A DNA stretch of 64,000 nt from Scleromitrula shiraiana (GCA_028455995.1 JABELC010000002.1:2852001-2916000); one strand, 5' to 3'. Counted from the stretch's first letter, positions 35,800 through 48,706 are shown. The notes: generated by a model from the sequence alone, not told the origin. Program-made: numbers and translations.

Positions 35800-38700
35800 T
35801 CAATCTGGACGGTCAATCACGTTCAACAAAGCAAAAATACGCTCCCAATTAGCAATGCAAATATGTTCCCAACCACGTGAATTAGCCCTCCATCTCGGAT
35901 ACCAAACATCTGTCGTCTTGAACGTAAACGGGACCATTTTCCCCCCAGCATCCTTTTTAAATTGCGGTGCTGTTTCGGTGTTGGCCATTGCGATGTCGAG
36001 TTTGTTGCCTGAGAGGGGTTGCTCGTCAATTTCCATTTGCTCTGGATCTCTATTATCTGGAGTGTTTTTTGAAGACAAGTGGGGAGGAGAATTGAGGAGT
36101 TGGTTTTTTGAGGATGGCTGAGTGGTCTTGTCTTGGTCGTGACTTGTACCGTTTTCTCCACTTGTTGGTGAGGTTTTTGTAATTCTAGCAGCAACAGCCT
36201 GTGCCTTCGCAATAGCCTGTTTTTTGGCTAGAAGCGAAAGCGACACTGTAGGCGTTTCTTGTTTTCTCTTTTCGACTTCCGGCACAACGGGAAGTGTAGG
36301 CTCGGTTGGATTGGCAGCTGCTTCGGGGGTTTTGAGCACCATTCTTACCGCACGGTTAGCATTCCTCTCTGATGACCCAAGCACGAAGAATTTCTTATAT
36401 GTGCTCAGATTTGACATCGTCCACGCGGCAAACCAATGAACCAGTTTCTTTTCTTCATCACAATCAATGTAAGATGGCGCGTAGCGTATTGCACTCATAG
36501 AGTCTTCGGAGGGATCGTACAAAAGAGGGAGAAGACCACTCGTAGCCCCTTTTTCGAGTATCTCAACAAGAATTCTGAAACTACCGAATCGAGCCTTGCA
36601 ATCCTCATAGCTTAGACCTTTGTCACTTGCCAAAGCATCTTTTGTGGGCAAATCGCGATTTTCTTCCAACAACTCGTCCCTCTCCTGTGATTTCTGTTTT
36701 TACAATTGTTAGTATGCACCATAGTGTGTATTAATTCATGAGCCACCATATGATACCAATCAGAAATGTATAACTCCAAGATCTAAATTCTAGTTGAACA
36801 ACCAAATGTTTTAATTGTTCAACATGCTCTTGATCATTATGATTTTGATTGCTCAAAACTGAATCAGATAGTATAGTGTTTTGATTGTTGGATCTAAGGA
36901 TGGTTCATGGATTAATACACCCCCTGGTGTATTTGATTTGGACTATTATATAAGAGTGGAGAAGAGAATTACCTGAATCGCTAGACCTAGAAGATATGAT
37001 TTTAAATCGTAGCAACAGACCAGCTTGTAGGAACCACTGATTGAATCATTAATCTTTTTCTGGAACCATTTGAGAAACGTGTAGGTTTTTTGTGGTTCTG
37101 CTACCAAGAAGCTTGGAGTAACAAATATTGCCGCACCCAGAGGAAACAGTGTCGTGGCCGTGATTCGACCAATATTATGCATCACATCAATTGGCGGAGG
37201 GAAACTAAATTGGGCTTTTGAAGCGGAATCCTTGATGCTCCAAAACGTGAAGGATCTACCTTTTGTATCTGACATTAGATCTCTAGTGTATGGTAAGTCA
37301 CAAAGGGCACCAAGGGCTGTTTCGTGTATCAAAACCACTCCATTCTCGGCCCCAGCATGCCGGACGAAGAAATCCCATGCTCCAGGCGTTTGAGAGTTGT
37401 AGACTTTGCATTTATTTCGACAACTCCGAAGCCAAGCTGCCAGAAAATCCGCGAGATAACTCTCTGAAGCTGGAAATAACAAAAAGAAATGGTCTCCCTT
37501 GCTGGATTGTGATCTTTTACCTCGAAGTAATGTGTCGTAGTCAAGATCATGTAACCTTTGTACTACCGTATTACTAATGCTGAACGGTGTTGCAGCTTTT
37601 GATAAAGAATTTTCAGGTGCTGAACGCTTCTCAGATGTTGAAACGCCGATTGGATTTTCCTTGACATTTTTAAAAGCAAAAAGATTGTTTAGATCGGGAT
37701 GAGATTTGAGTACTAGATATCTCAGGCTAATATTTGTAGAAGCTGTCAAGGTTTTGATGAACTGCCATGAGGCAGCTGTTGCAGGATAAACAAGGATAGT
37801 AAAATCCTCATGAGAAGATAGTAAGCCTATAGCCCCAATCTGGAGATGTTCTGTCACTTGATCTACTGTAATGCTTCCGCTAGCATCTGTGGACCCAGTC
37901 CGGGTGTTTCCTTGCGAAGAGACCAATTGTTGTAAATCCTTATACTTTGCTTCAAAGTCTTTTGCCTTGCACAAGTAATCAAAACTAATTGTTTCTAAGT
38001 TAACAAAAGCTTGGGCCAAATCTCCTCTGGGTGCGAGTTCCTCGAACTCAACTCTGATGATTTTATCAACATCGGCACCAAAAGTTACCATCTTAGGTTT
38101 GATAGCCGAGGCATTCAATATGCTTGATTTTTGGCACTCGTTTGTGTTTGTGCTGTTGAAGCTTACGCCGCGTAGGTTTGGAAAAAATGATTGAGGTGAG
38201 GCATTTGGAGGTGCAACTTCAAGTTGGGGCGATATTTCCATCTCAACGTCTAACATATCATTACTCATAGGTGTAAAATCAGCGGCTGACGCTGTCATTG
38301 GAGCCACCGGCGCTATTGGGAGGTTGTTACTGGACCACTCATGAACAAACGAGCATTCTTCCTTAGAATTCGGACATTTGCCATGTCTCGATGCCTCGCA
38401 AGGTTTTGTGGCCGTTGGTGGTATGGCGATCGGGCAATTACTGTCGGAGATATGGTCGAATTTGCAATTATTCCCTTTGTTGCATTGTCCATTGCAGAAC
38501 CACCAATAGCATATCAAAGGCGTTTCCATACTGTTAGAATCTTTCGAATGCTCATATCTGCAACTGTCTCCGTTTCTACATCCTTGTTTTGAGTTGTAAT
38601 AATGGCATTTTTGGCGTCGAAATGCAGCTCGTTGATGTTCCCAGTTAATAGGTTCTAGAGCAATACCCAGACGATCGTCGTTTATATGCAAGAATTTGCA

Positions 38701-40047
38701 TCTATCTCCAGTAAAACATTCGCCGAGTTTATACCAATACCAGCAAATTGTTCGTTTTTCGTAGGGTAGATCTTGTATATTGAAATCTCTCGATGTGCCG
38801 GCCAGAGGCCCGCAAGGTACTCCTCCTGGTGCTACTCCTGATGCTACTTCGTGTCGAATATCTTCAGATTCTTCTCTTTCACATGCTGAAGTTGAAGCTT
38901 TTCGGAAAGTTTCAGGACGTACTGGTGTGAAGGTAGATGCTTTAGAAGGATCGATTAAGCCTCCAGGGATAGCAGATAGATCTGGTGCTCTATCTTCCAA
39001 ACCTCTACTACCTAACACTGCCTTTCTCAATATGTGTTGGTTTTTAAAATGCTTTGGATTTTTGGAAGGATCTGATGCACTTTCAATCAAAGTTGGCTTT
39101 CTTTGCCTGGTTTTACCTGCTAAAAACACGTTTTTGAAATGAGAGGAACCTCCTCGGACGGCTCCTCTTCCTCCTCTGATAGCCGTGGCCGAGATACCCT
39201 TAGAACGATACCCTCGGTGAATAAATTCATCATCTTTTGCAGTACTTGTCATAGCTTCTGCATGAGAAAATCGATGTTCTTGCAGTTCCTGCTCTCGTGA
39301 AGAAGAGGGCTTTGATAATGGCGCTTTTGATGAAACCTCAGAGGATAAAAGTGGGTTTTTATTTGGTACTAAAAGTTCATCGGAGGACGAGTCTGAATCA
39401 TGTTGAGTGCGCTCCCGTGGCTATATCTAGTCAGTTATAATTCCCCAGGCTCATAGAACCAATATATATACCTTCTTTTTCTCCGTAGCTTCGAATTGGC
39501 CTTGCTTGTGAGATTGGTTCCTAATTTCAGCGGCGTCTTTGTAAGTTATTGGTGCTCGTGAAGGTTGTGGTTCCGAGTCATCATCTCTAGTAAGTTCTAG
39601 ATTATTGTTGTTCTCGGACCTATCCTGTTGACGTTCAGACTCAAGTCCCGATGGAGGTACAATTGGACTCGTTGGCTTTTGATTGCGTTTGCTCGCTGCT
39701 GTAAATTTCTCAACGCGTGCCTCAAATTCGGGGATGTCAAACGGTTCTTCTAATCCTTTCAGAAGCCGATCTTTATGAAGTTCCCAAGTGTTCATAATAC
39801 CTTCGTGGATGATATGATGTCTGGGCTCCCATGTGGACTCCTCTTCAGAATATCCAGTCCAGTAGACCAAATACAATGTTTCCCCATCTCGGACATTCTC
39901 CGCTAAAATTCGCTCCACCAAATACTCTGGAAATTCTTCCTCCTCTTCTTCTTCCTCTTCTTCAGAAGTCTCGAGCGATTCCATGGATGTATCATCGTCA
40001 TCATCGTCCTTATAAGGACTTTTGTTCGAAATCCTCCTAGACGGCAT
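35800..40047 (-). CDS. Chromodomain and four-CCCH zinc-finger protein, about 1305 aa
   Basis: Exons are 40047-39472, 39420-36973 and 36693-35800, joined in phase 0 by introns of 51 and 279 bp. Residues 1-40 hold acidic runs. The chromodomain is at about 41-95 (EYLVERILAENVRDGE, YLVYWTGYSEEESTWEPRHH), with Tyr42, Trp63 and neighbours placed for methyl-lysine reading. Around residues 418-552 come four CCCH fingers, three with C-x8-C-x5-C-x3-H spacing (CWYWYKLGECFTGDRCKFLH and two similar) and one C-x7-C-x6-C-x3-H. After a linker, two folded-looking segments follow (FTILVYPATAASWQFIKTL; FFLLFPASESYLADFLAAWL, GVVLIHETALGALCDLPY), then a KSQERDELLEENRD helix. A methyl-H3 reader with RNA or nucleic-acid fingers would fit heterochromatin silencing; the layout loosely recalls Chp1 (chromodomain plus SPOC/PIN), but that is inference. 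The long second intron is the least certain part. Confidence 0.8.
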
Positions 40048-41320
40048 ATTCGTAGATTGAAGCTTGTACGTTGTAAAAATTAACTAAGTCAAATATCAAG
40101 GTTGATTGAAGGTTTAATATGATTCATGATCTACAAGCATGAAGTTGAAGTATTAGTGACCGTGATACAGCCAGTATAGTGCTGGTAGAAGAAAATCAAC
40201 AGTAGATGTTTGAAGGAGAGAAAGTGAGCCAGAGGAAGAGATCCACTATTCGGATTGTATTATACATATTAGTCTCTAAGAGACCAAAGGTTAAAGTTAA
40301 GATTCCTCGGATAGATTTCCCCACCTCAAATTAAATGTAATTCTCTATAAATAATTCTCTTGAGACGAGAAAAAAGCGAATGAAAATGCAAAGCTTGATG
40401 GTCAAATGAAAAGTTGTAATAAAAGTAAGTTCACATACAGATCACCAGTCTTTTTGGTTTCCCCACACTTGAATGATGACTAAGTATTTATTCAATGTCA
40501 CGGTGTCATGTGATGGGCTCTCTTCTCTCGAGCCTCAATCTCAGCCTTCAATATTAGGCTTGCGCTACATTTAAATTGCCGCCGCCTTTAAAATAGAAAA
40601 TACCTACGTTGACAGTGCTTATGTAACGCAATTGAAGCAACTTATTTTATTATTATCCCCGCTGTTGCTAGGATTGATGATTGATGATTCTCAGACCCTT
40701 TCAGTTGTGCTAGTGGGTCTTGTTGAAACAGCTCCAAAATCCCCTTGACTGACCCTCAAACAAATAGCTGATGGGAGGAGATATTGTAATACTTATACTT
40801 AACGGACAATCATAATAAGAATAATAATAACAACAACAACAACATTAAACGCTGAGCTGTTGAAATAGCTATAGGATGGATAGCAGGCACTTTAGAAGGA
40901 TAAACTGATAATTCAGACTGTGCCAAATTGGATCAACTTGTTTCTCATCTCTCTTCTATATAGAGAGAATGCCTATGTAATCTGATATAGGGACTGGGGG
41001 ATTATTAGGGTTGTTGGGGATTGAGATGGACAGTACTGTACTTCGTAGGTATGGTATTAACTGTATGTTTCAATATTGAAGATTCGAAAAGGTTTATTTA
41101 ATGCGCCTAGCCATCTTTAACAAAGAAACAATATCTTGGATAATACTTAGAGAATATCCAACTTGGAATTCCACAACTCTGAAGTATCAACACTATCATA
41201 TCATCATCTATTAGTTCAAAAGTTACTTTCCTTTAACTGATGTTCTTCTCTTCTTCTTAAGTCATTTGTTGTTTGTTGAAACATAATCCCCCTCTGGTGC
41301 ATGGGTTATTTACGTCGTAC

Positions 41321-41386
41321 CAACAACATCACCATCACCATCACCATCACCATCACTATCACTTTCACTATCACTATCACTATCCA
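41321..41386. repeat. Imperfect ATCACC/ATCACT microsatellite
   Basis: Runs of CATCAC and TATCAC hexamers. Confidence 0.88.
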
Positions 41387-41965
41387 TCCCAACTAAATCT
41401 AATAAAGGGAAAGGAAGTGTCATTCCTTGAGAGAAATTCACTCAAAAAAGAACCTCTCCCCCTTCCTACTTCCTACTACCTACTACCTACTATTGTACTA
41501 CTCGTCCGTTATTACTCTACTATAAAACCTACGTACACTTTTAGGTATTCATTAAAAAGTATTCTCCAGGGCTAGCATCAAATCCCGTTCATATTTTAGG
41601 TACCAACATAGCCCTGAATGCATAGCCCTGAATACATGAATAAGGTCCTGGCCGCCTAAGAAAGTTAACCCCCCTCCCCTTCCCCTCCCCAAAAAAAGAA
41701 GTCCCACCACTTATTATTATACTTCTGTACTCTTACCATTACCCATTCATAATTATATTAGTTCTACAATAATCATCAACCACTTATTATTATTATTATT
41801 ATTAGTTCTGACCCCCCTCCACCAACAACCACCACTTGACAACCAGAAGGGGAAGCTTCTCGCCAAAAATAAAGACTTGAGAACCCGCATCTGCCTACCG
41901 CCTCCATCGCAACAACGAAATTCCGATTATTGAAACTGGACTTGATCAACAACCATACAACCATA

Positions 41966-42050
41966 CTTCCCTCCCTCTACCTTAATAACTTCCCTTCGCT
42001 TTCCCCCCTCCCTCTCCCCATTCAATAACACAATTTCATTTCGAGATCAA
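41966..42050 (+). promoter_or_regulatory. Pyrimidine-rich leader upstream of Rab11-like gene
   Basis: Long CT tracts (CTTCCCTCCCTCTACC, CCCCCCTCCCTCTCCCC) immediately precede the start codon, a layout typical of highly expressed fungal genes near the transcription start. No TATA box was assigned. Confidence 0.4.
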
Positions 42051-42052
42051 TC

Positions 42053-42997
42053 ATGGCAAATGACGAATACGACGTAAGTAAATGTTTATCTTGTTCTGCT
42101 CTACATGATTAAATCGTTGGAATTGTACTGATGTTTCTTTAATAGTTCCTGTTCAAGGGTAATATTATCCCTCTTCTCCAGCAAATCCCCCCCCTCTTGA
42201 GACTCTCTCCCGCCTTACTTCTATGACTGTCTAGGACATCACTAATGTTTTTCTCTTGAACAATAGTTGTCCTTATCGGAGACTCTGGTGTTGGAAAATC
42301 TAATCTTTTGAGTCGATTTACTCGAAATGAGTTCAACTTAGACTCAAAATCTACTATCGGTGTAGAATTCGCGACTCGATCCATTCAAGTAAACGCAAAG
42401 ACAATTAAGGCGCAGATTTGGGATACAGCGGGACAAGAAAGATATCGCGCTATTACATCTGCTTATTATAGAGGTGCTGTCGGAGCTCTCCTGGTTTACG
42501 ATATCAGCAAACACCAAACCTACGAAAATGTTACCAGATGGTTAAAGGAGTTGAGGGACCATGCTGACGCCAACATCGTCATCATGTTGGTCGGAAACAA
42601 GAGCGATTTAAGGCATCTCAGGGCTGTACCTACAGAAGAAGCCAAACAATTTGCCAGTATGCATACTCATGATCTACAAGGAAGTTTTGATACTGATGTT
42701 TATTTTTATAGGCGAAAACAACCTCTCCTTTATTGAAACCTCAGCTCTCGATGCTAGCAACGTTGAGCTTGCGTTCCAAAACATTCTTACTGGTATGCCT
42801 CTTTCAGGCCACACTCCATATTGGTATTTTGGCACATGCTAATGATTTCTCTCAATCTAGAAATTTATCGAATCGTATCTCAGAAAGCCCTCGATAATAA
42901 CGATTCTGCACAGGCCACCATTAGTGGTGGTACTAACATTACTCTCACACCACCTCCTTCAGATGAGGCAGCAAAGGGAGGCGGAAAGTGTTGTTAA
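42053..42997 (+). CDS. RAB11: Rab11/Ypt31-type small GTPase, 213 aa, five exons
   Basis: Exons are 42053-42073, 42146-42158 (13 nt), 42267-42656, 42712-42792 and 42861-42997, all GT-AG and in phase. It starts MANDEYDFLFKVVLIGDSGV. The P-loop GDSGVGKS is at residues 16-23, switch I is STIGVEFATRSI, switch II is WDTAGQERYRAITSAYYRGA, the base-recognition motif is NKSD, and ETSALDASNVE is the G5 region. The hypervariable tail ends GGGKCC, a double-cysteine geranylgeranylation site. The ASNVE-FQNIL and EIYRIVSQKAL segments are typical of Rab11/Ypt31 rather than other Rabs. Such proteins direct exit from late Golgi and recycling endosomes to the cell surface. All GTPase motifs are intact. It ends 302 bp before the convergent gene at 43300. 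Confidence 0.95.
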
Positions 42998-43299
42998 ATA
43001 ACTAAGGCGTTCTTACTTTGCGCAACTACACGGACATATTTGGTTCATGGTCGATACAGAGGTGTGGCGTCTTTAAATGTCTTTGCGGGTGCATGCGGGG
43101 TCACGAAGTCAAGGGCTAAGCTAACGCTCAGCACATGATGAGCGGACTCGAGGATATCTTACCGTTTTTTTTTTCTCAATTACGTTGTCCGGTGGTTCTT
43201 CCTTTTGCGGATTTTCATGCCTTCAACGATCGCTATACTTGTCTAATGCAATGGATTTTGTCTTGATATGTTTGTTCTACAAATTCTTTTTCTCTTTTC

Positions 43300-43950
43300 T
43301 TAAAACTTTCTTCTACCACTATCACCATTGACTTGATCCTCGCCCATTTGTCTAATCTCATCACTGGGTTTAACCCATGCTGAACTTGCATCCTCCATTT
43401 TGCCGGTCCCAAACTTATTGATACACCAATCGATGACCCCATGAAGTTCCCTCCTACTTTCTGCTTCGAGCGAAGCTTTATCCCCTTGCTTGCCCCGGCT
43501 TTCCTTGAATTTCTGCACAGCATTCAAAAACTTTTGTCCACCATCCAACGACTGTCTTTCCGAAACACTATTTTCATCCCCATCTCCATTCTCATTCTTT
43601 TTCTTCCATTCCTTCCACGTCTGGCCCTCCTTCCCCCACATTTTCACATAAACCTCCGATTCCTTAACATCACTATACCAAGCCCTCGCATTATCATAAT
43701 CGCCCTCGATGCGGTGCAAAATCCCATGTAAATACATTCCCTCAAAAGCAGGCGCCGATTGCATATGACGAGCCAGGAAATGGGCAGATGGTAAGTCAAA
43801 ATTTAGAAGATGAAGTGCTGTTTCGAGTGTGGGATGGAGTTGCAGGGAGGCGATTGAGGAGGTAAGCGATGGGTTGTGGGGGGTGGATGGTGGGAGGAGT
43901 GGGGTGGGGTTTTGGAGGAGGAGTGTATGGAGGGATTTGAATGATGACAT
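43300..43950 (-). CDS. Conserved-looking unknown protein, 216-222 aa
   Basis: An intronless frame starts at MSSFKSLHTLLLQNPTPLLP (43950); an in-frame ATG six codons upstream (43968) is possible. The centre reads ETALHLLNFDLPSAHFLARH, then PAFEGMYLHGILHRIEGDYD and NARAWYSDV, which looks like a helical repeat-type domain with the feel of a TPR pair. The tail is charged and low in complexity, ending VNGDSGRRKF. No family name is recognised. It is divergent to BRX1 (711 bp between starts) and convergent to the Rab gene. Codon and composition look like a real gene. Confidence 0.75.
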   Translation of the reverse strand: MSSFKSLHTLLLQNPTPLLPPSTPHNPSLTSSIASLQLHPTLETALHLLNFDLPSAHFLARHMQSAPAFEGMYLHGILHRIEGDYDNARAWYSDVKESEVYVKMWGKEGQTWKEWKKKNENGDGDENSVSERQSLDGGQKFLNAVQKFKESRGKQGDKASLEAESRRELHGVIDWCINKFGTGKMEDASSAWVKPSDEIRQMGEDQVNGDSGRRKF

Positions 43951-43968
43951 TGTGGTTTGTCGTATCAT

Positions 43969-44660
43969 ATTTTTGCGAAGGGATGCGGGGAATGGGTTGT
44001 TGGAAGTTTACATTGGGTGAGGAGTAGGCATAAGAATATACTTTTTGGGATGGACCGTTAGTGAACTAGGTTAGTGAGTTATAGTGAGGTTGATATCGAG
44101 ACGTCATGGAATGGAAAGGGACATTTATCTAGAGTGTATTTCATGGTAGTAACAGAATGAGAAAATAGTTTAATGGATTCAATGTTACATCTGACATGAC
44201 AGTAGGTTCGAACCTGAGAATGGGGAAACTGTCAAGAGAATGATGCAGGAACATAACATTTGCTAATGATCTCAATTTATGTCTATGAGCTACGAGGCTG
44301 ACTCGCAGCCTGCATGCAAAACCATACGCCCAAATAAGTGATAATGGATTTATCGCAAATCATTTTTATGTCATTTTTTATGGAAACTCAACCTTGGTTT
44401 TCGATTATCATACAATGAAGGGATAATCAGATTAAACAATTCGTTGATTTTCCATTATTATTCGAAAGGTATATCTTCAAGTTAACTGGATATGGTGTCC
44501 AGTATCTTAAGTGGGACGCGAGGCTGAAAGTGGCCAATGCCACTAGCAAGGATATACCTCAAAAAGAACGCTAAGATTAGACTATCAAGAAATTCTAAGA
44601 AAGTTTGAAGAAATCGAGAACTTTTTTGCGCCGAAAACCATCAAACATAATAAAACAACA
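43969..44660. other. Divergent intergenic region upstream of BRX1
   Basis: No gene was recognised. 44168-44216 has sequences like tRNA promoter boxes A and B, but no cloverleaf. Confidence 0.4.
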
Positions 44661-45718
44661 ATGGCGTCTGTCTACAAATCGTTATCGAAGACCAATGGTC
44701 ATAAGGAGGAAGGACCAGCTAATGGAGTTAAAAAGAACAAGCAAAGAGTGTTAATTTTATCTTCAAGAGGTATTACTTACAGGTAAATATACTTCTAAAT
44801 GATGCTCAAGAAGAGATTGAAAAGAAAATACTAACTCTGAATACCAGACATCGACACCTGCTCAATGATCTTGCTTCTTTACTTCCACATGGAAGAAAGG
44901 ATGCCAAACTCGATACCAAATCAAAACTTTACCAATTGAACGAGCTTGCGGAGTTATATAATTGTAATAATGTGTTTTTCTTCGAGGCAAGAAAAGGAAA
45001 GGATCTTTACCTATGGATGAGCAAAGCTCCAAACGGCCCTACTGTTAAGATGCACATGCAGAATTGTACGTTCAACTTTTCAATCTCTCAATAAACCTCT
45101 ACTAACAGTCTCAAAGTGCATACTATGGAAGAACTTCACTTCACCGGAAACTGTCTCAAAGGCTCCAGACCAATCCTCTCCTTCGACGCCTCTTTCGATA
45201 AAGAACCCCATCTCCGCGTCCTAAAAGAACTTTTCCTTCATATCTTCGGCGTGCCAAAGGGTGCTAGGAAATCTAAACCTTTCGTCGATCATGTTATGGG
45301 GTTTACGCTCGCAGATGGAAAAATCTGGATCCGAAATTACCAAATAAACGAGACGGAGCAATCGAAGCTTGTTAAGTCCGGGGACGAGGAAGCCACAGCA
45401 GCTGCGAAATCTAAACCATCCAAGAGTTCCGGGGCCAAGGATACGGAAGTTAGTTTGGTAGAGATTGGTCCTCGATTTGTATTGACGCCGATTGTTATTC
45501 AAGAGGGAAGTTTTGGTGGACCAATCATCTACGAGAATAAGGAGTTTGTGTCGCCAAATCAAGTCAGAAGTGAGATTAGGAAGAAGAAGGCCGGGAGATA
45601 TAATGAGAGGGCTGAGCAGAGTATTGAGAGGTTGGCGAAGAAGGGCGATTTGGGGTTGAGAACGGATGGGAAACAGGGTCCTAAGGATGCGCTGGATAAT
45701 GCTGAGTTGTTTGCTTAG
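44661..45718 (+). CDS. BRX1: Ribosome biogenesis protein BRX1 (Brix domain), 313 aa, three exons
   Basis: Exons are 44661-44782, 44848-45065 and 45117-45718. It starts MASVYKSLSKTNGHKEEGPA, then NKQRVLILSSRGITYRHRHL, the hallmark start of a Brix domain. LLNDLASLLPHGRKDAKLDT, ELYNCNNVFFFEARKGKDLY and LWMSKAPNGPTVKMHMQN follow, then TGNCLKGSRPILSFD. These are the sigma70-like Brix motifs. The C-terminal part (FSFADGKIW-like FTLADGKIWIRNYQINE, LVEIGPRFVLTPIVIQEGSF and GGPIIYENKEFVSPNQVRSE) is BRX1-specific and separates it from RPF1, IMP4 and SSF1. It acts in the nucleolus in early 60S subunit assembly with EBP2. Length is normal. Confidence 0.95.
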
Positions 45719-47261
45719 ATTCTGGAAGGGAGGAAAGGGGAGATATGACATGAAATGGGTGTTGAGATTCCCTAGTAATGGCGTTTGGTGTATGGAAAAT
45801 TTGTGTGTAAAGATTGGGGAGGTTGTGAGGGGGATAGAAAAGAATAGTGTTATGTCAATAGAATCTATGAAATTATTGGCCATATCCTCCACCCATCTAT
45901 TAGCATCCCGTGAATCTTGTGATTTGGTATCAGATTTCCATTCTCGTACATCCTCAAGAGAGGGAGAACGAATAGTAAAGGGATCAGGCTGTTCAGCCAT
46001 CACTGGTCACAACATGATGTTTGCGGTATCGTTTGTGATACTCGATATAAAAATATCTACTGACACCTGTCCACGCCAAAACGACGCCTATAAGTATGAT
46101 CATTCCATACTGTCCCATTCCCAAATCTCGTTATCCATCCATCCATCCATATAATGCATAAATATATAAGTCCTCACCTAACCCATCCAGCACAACGAAT
46201 AGGCAAAACCACATCCTCTCAGCCTAACCCGATACTAACCACAAGCTCCTCTCTTAAATCTCAACCCTCCCCTACTGCATGGTATACATGTACTCGTTCG
46301 TTAATCCATCTTCCAAAGACTATTCAAAAACCGACCACCGAAATATATTTGAGCACATCGAAGTTAAACGGCTGTCATGCATATAGATATTCGGATAGTT
46401 CTGAATAGCTTTAGTTTCGTTGTTTGTATACGATATAGATATTGTAGTATTGAATATATACGACAGGACAGATTGCACGCGAACGAATGGACGTTCGAAA
46501 TTTTGACGGCGAGGTAATCACTCGTCATGATAACATATCTCACGCACAAGCAAGCAACTTTACATTCGAGGATGTATTGTTAGTTCCCGTTTCTCGTTCC
46601 CCGTCTGCAGTTATATAATATGCTGAATGAGAATCTCTATCTACTGTTCCATGTTATGTATATAAGTATGACGTTATATACATACACGAAAATGAAACAT
46701 CTCCCATCCTAAGTTCCTGTTCGATTCAAACTATAGGACTGTTGGTAGTAGGTTGGTGCCCCTTGCCGCTCGGATTGGATTGAGAGATCAACTACTGCAT
46801 GTATGCGGGGGAATTCCATAGCTGGTTCGAGACTACTTGGGTTGAGTGGATGGCTATGTAGTCACTTTATCCATTACTATACTAAGTAAGTATTCATGGA
46901 CGGTATGCGATGGATCATAACTGTATGTACGGAACCATTCGAGTGGACAGGAAGATGCTGGTTGCGGGATGGATCTCTGCATCGAAATGGAATGATACTG
47001 TGTTTAGATTGGCTTCATATGCACTCGTTCATCTATTCATCTATACATCTACCCATGTATCCATCCACTTGTGGGAATTTCTTTCTTTCCCCTGGGTAGC
47101 TTGAAGAGAGGAGAGGAGAGGAGTGCTCATCTTCTACCTTACTTGGGTAGACCCATTAATGCGTCATTCCGTTCTGGAGATTCTACCATATCCATTGGTG
47201 AGAAAACTATTAACTAATCATGGTCTTCAACCGCATCATTGAATGCTCAGCTACTGTAAGG

Positions 47262-47350
47262 AATTGTCCATGTAAGTAATTGTTCATGTAAGTAATAATT
47301 GTCCATGTAAGTAATAATTGCCCATGTAAGCAATTGTCCATCCAAGTCAT
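47262..47350. repeat. Tandem repeat, five copies of a 16-19 bp unit
   Basis: The unit is about ATTGTCCATGTAAGTAATA, with variants TTCATG and CCCATG. Confidence 0.85.
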
Positions 47351-48665
47351 CACAATTCGCTTTTCTCCATTTGCATTTACTAATTGCATCCCAATCACCT
47401 TTACCAACACAACTATCAACACTACCAATACCAGCACAAGAGATTCAATTATTTGTTCTTCTCACTCGCAGAAGAGATCCAAAAATATCAATTATTCAAA
47501 TGTCTGATGTAAATTCTATGACACACTCTCTCCATTATTTCATGACACTCGACTCGCCTCAACTCCCCAACTCCGGTCCCTCTATATTTGTGACCGCCCG
47601 CTATACTTATTATTTACACATTCATCCTTTCTTACATGTTTTGTTTATTTCATTCTTCATTTCTTTCTCACTTTTATGTTTTAAAGAGAAAGGAAATAAA
47701 ATAGAATAAAATAAAGCAAAGCAAAATTACTTTCTTTCAATGTCTCTTCTCATCTCATACAATGACTTGAGATAGTTACATATATATTTATCCAACCAAC
47801 CATACATCACGATCGTCCTCATCGATACTCGTATTTCGAAACAACCAATAAATAGGTCTCTGAAAGTCTAGAGAAAACGAATAAGATGAATCAATTATAT
47901 GTTCTCACCGTTGCAATTAGCTGGACGAATAATTCTTCATCAAAAAATTAAACTTCTCTAAGTCCTCTCTCTATCTTGAATCTTCACATGAAAAGTTCAA
48001 CCAAAAGACTAACCACTGACAGACAATATACTCACATTCAATTCCACCAGCAGCTAACATTTAAAATATCAAGTTTTTTTTCACCTACAACTGCAATGCA
48101 ACCACCCAATCTTACGACCGACCCCCCAAATTCATCAAATCAACCAACCGGAACTTATCCCATCCATACCACATATTCAAAAGGATCAACTAATAAACTT
48201 GAGCCTTGCTTGTCATTCAAAATCCCTGTAAACCCTGTAAATTATATAAGCCAAAAATAAATTCGATCAATGATGTTATTTAGACGAATCTATCAAAATC
48301 ACGTATAAATTACGTGCAGTTTATTTAATTTTTTATTTAATTTTCCAACTATTATAAATTCAAAAAGAGTTAGCAATTGAACTAACTTTAACGGTTATTA
48401 CTAGTAGTGTCATATAATACTTATTTTAACGTTATTTAAAAACTAACAATTAGCAATTCTATAACTTTTATATAGGTTAATGACTCGGAATAATAAATAT
48501 TTATAGATTACTATGATACTAGTATTTAAAAAGTTGATCTCCTGTTTTTTTCTTTCTTTTTTTCTTTTCTTTTCTTCTCTTTTTATCGGTTTTTTCTTCT
48601 TTACTTTTCACTTTGTAACCGTCTTAGACTGAAATCAAATCATAAGAATAATAATTACAACTATT

Positions 48666-48706
48666 TTATATGTTATTTTATTTTATTTTATTTTATATTA
48701 TTTTAT
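48666..48706. repeat. ATTTT pentanucleotide microsatellite
   Basis: Four perfect TTTTA units within a slightly longer degenerate run. Confidence 0.75.

Larger units (their letters stand above)
40048..42052. other. Divergent intergenic region with microsatellites
   Basis: About 2 kb between the chromodomain gene and the Rab gene. It holds a CACCAT/CACTAT microsatellite and a short duplication of CATAGCCCTGAATGCATAGC (about 41608-41635). No gene was recognised. Confidence 0.45.

Noticed and set aside
41273..41575. His-rich 100-codon frame
   Set aside because: Generated by the CACCAT microsatellite. No splice or family support.
44168..44216. Possible tRNA gene: TAGTTTAATGG followed by GGTTCGAACCT
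   Set aside because: The promoter-box-like motifs are present, but the acceptor ends do not pair, the T stem would have a six-base loop, and the anticodon arm pairs poorly. At most it is a decayed tRNA-derived sequence.
45221..46003. A 260-codon minus-strand frame overlapping BRX1
   Set aside because: It is antisense to the well-supported BRX1 coding exon, and its composition is that of a shadow frame.
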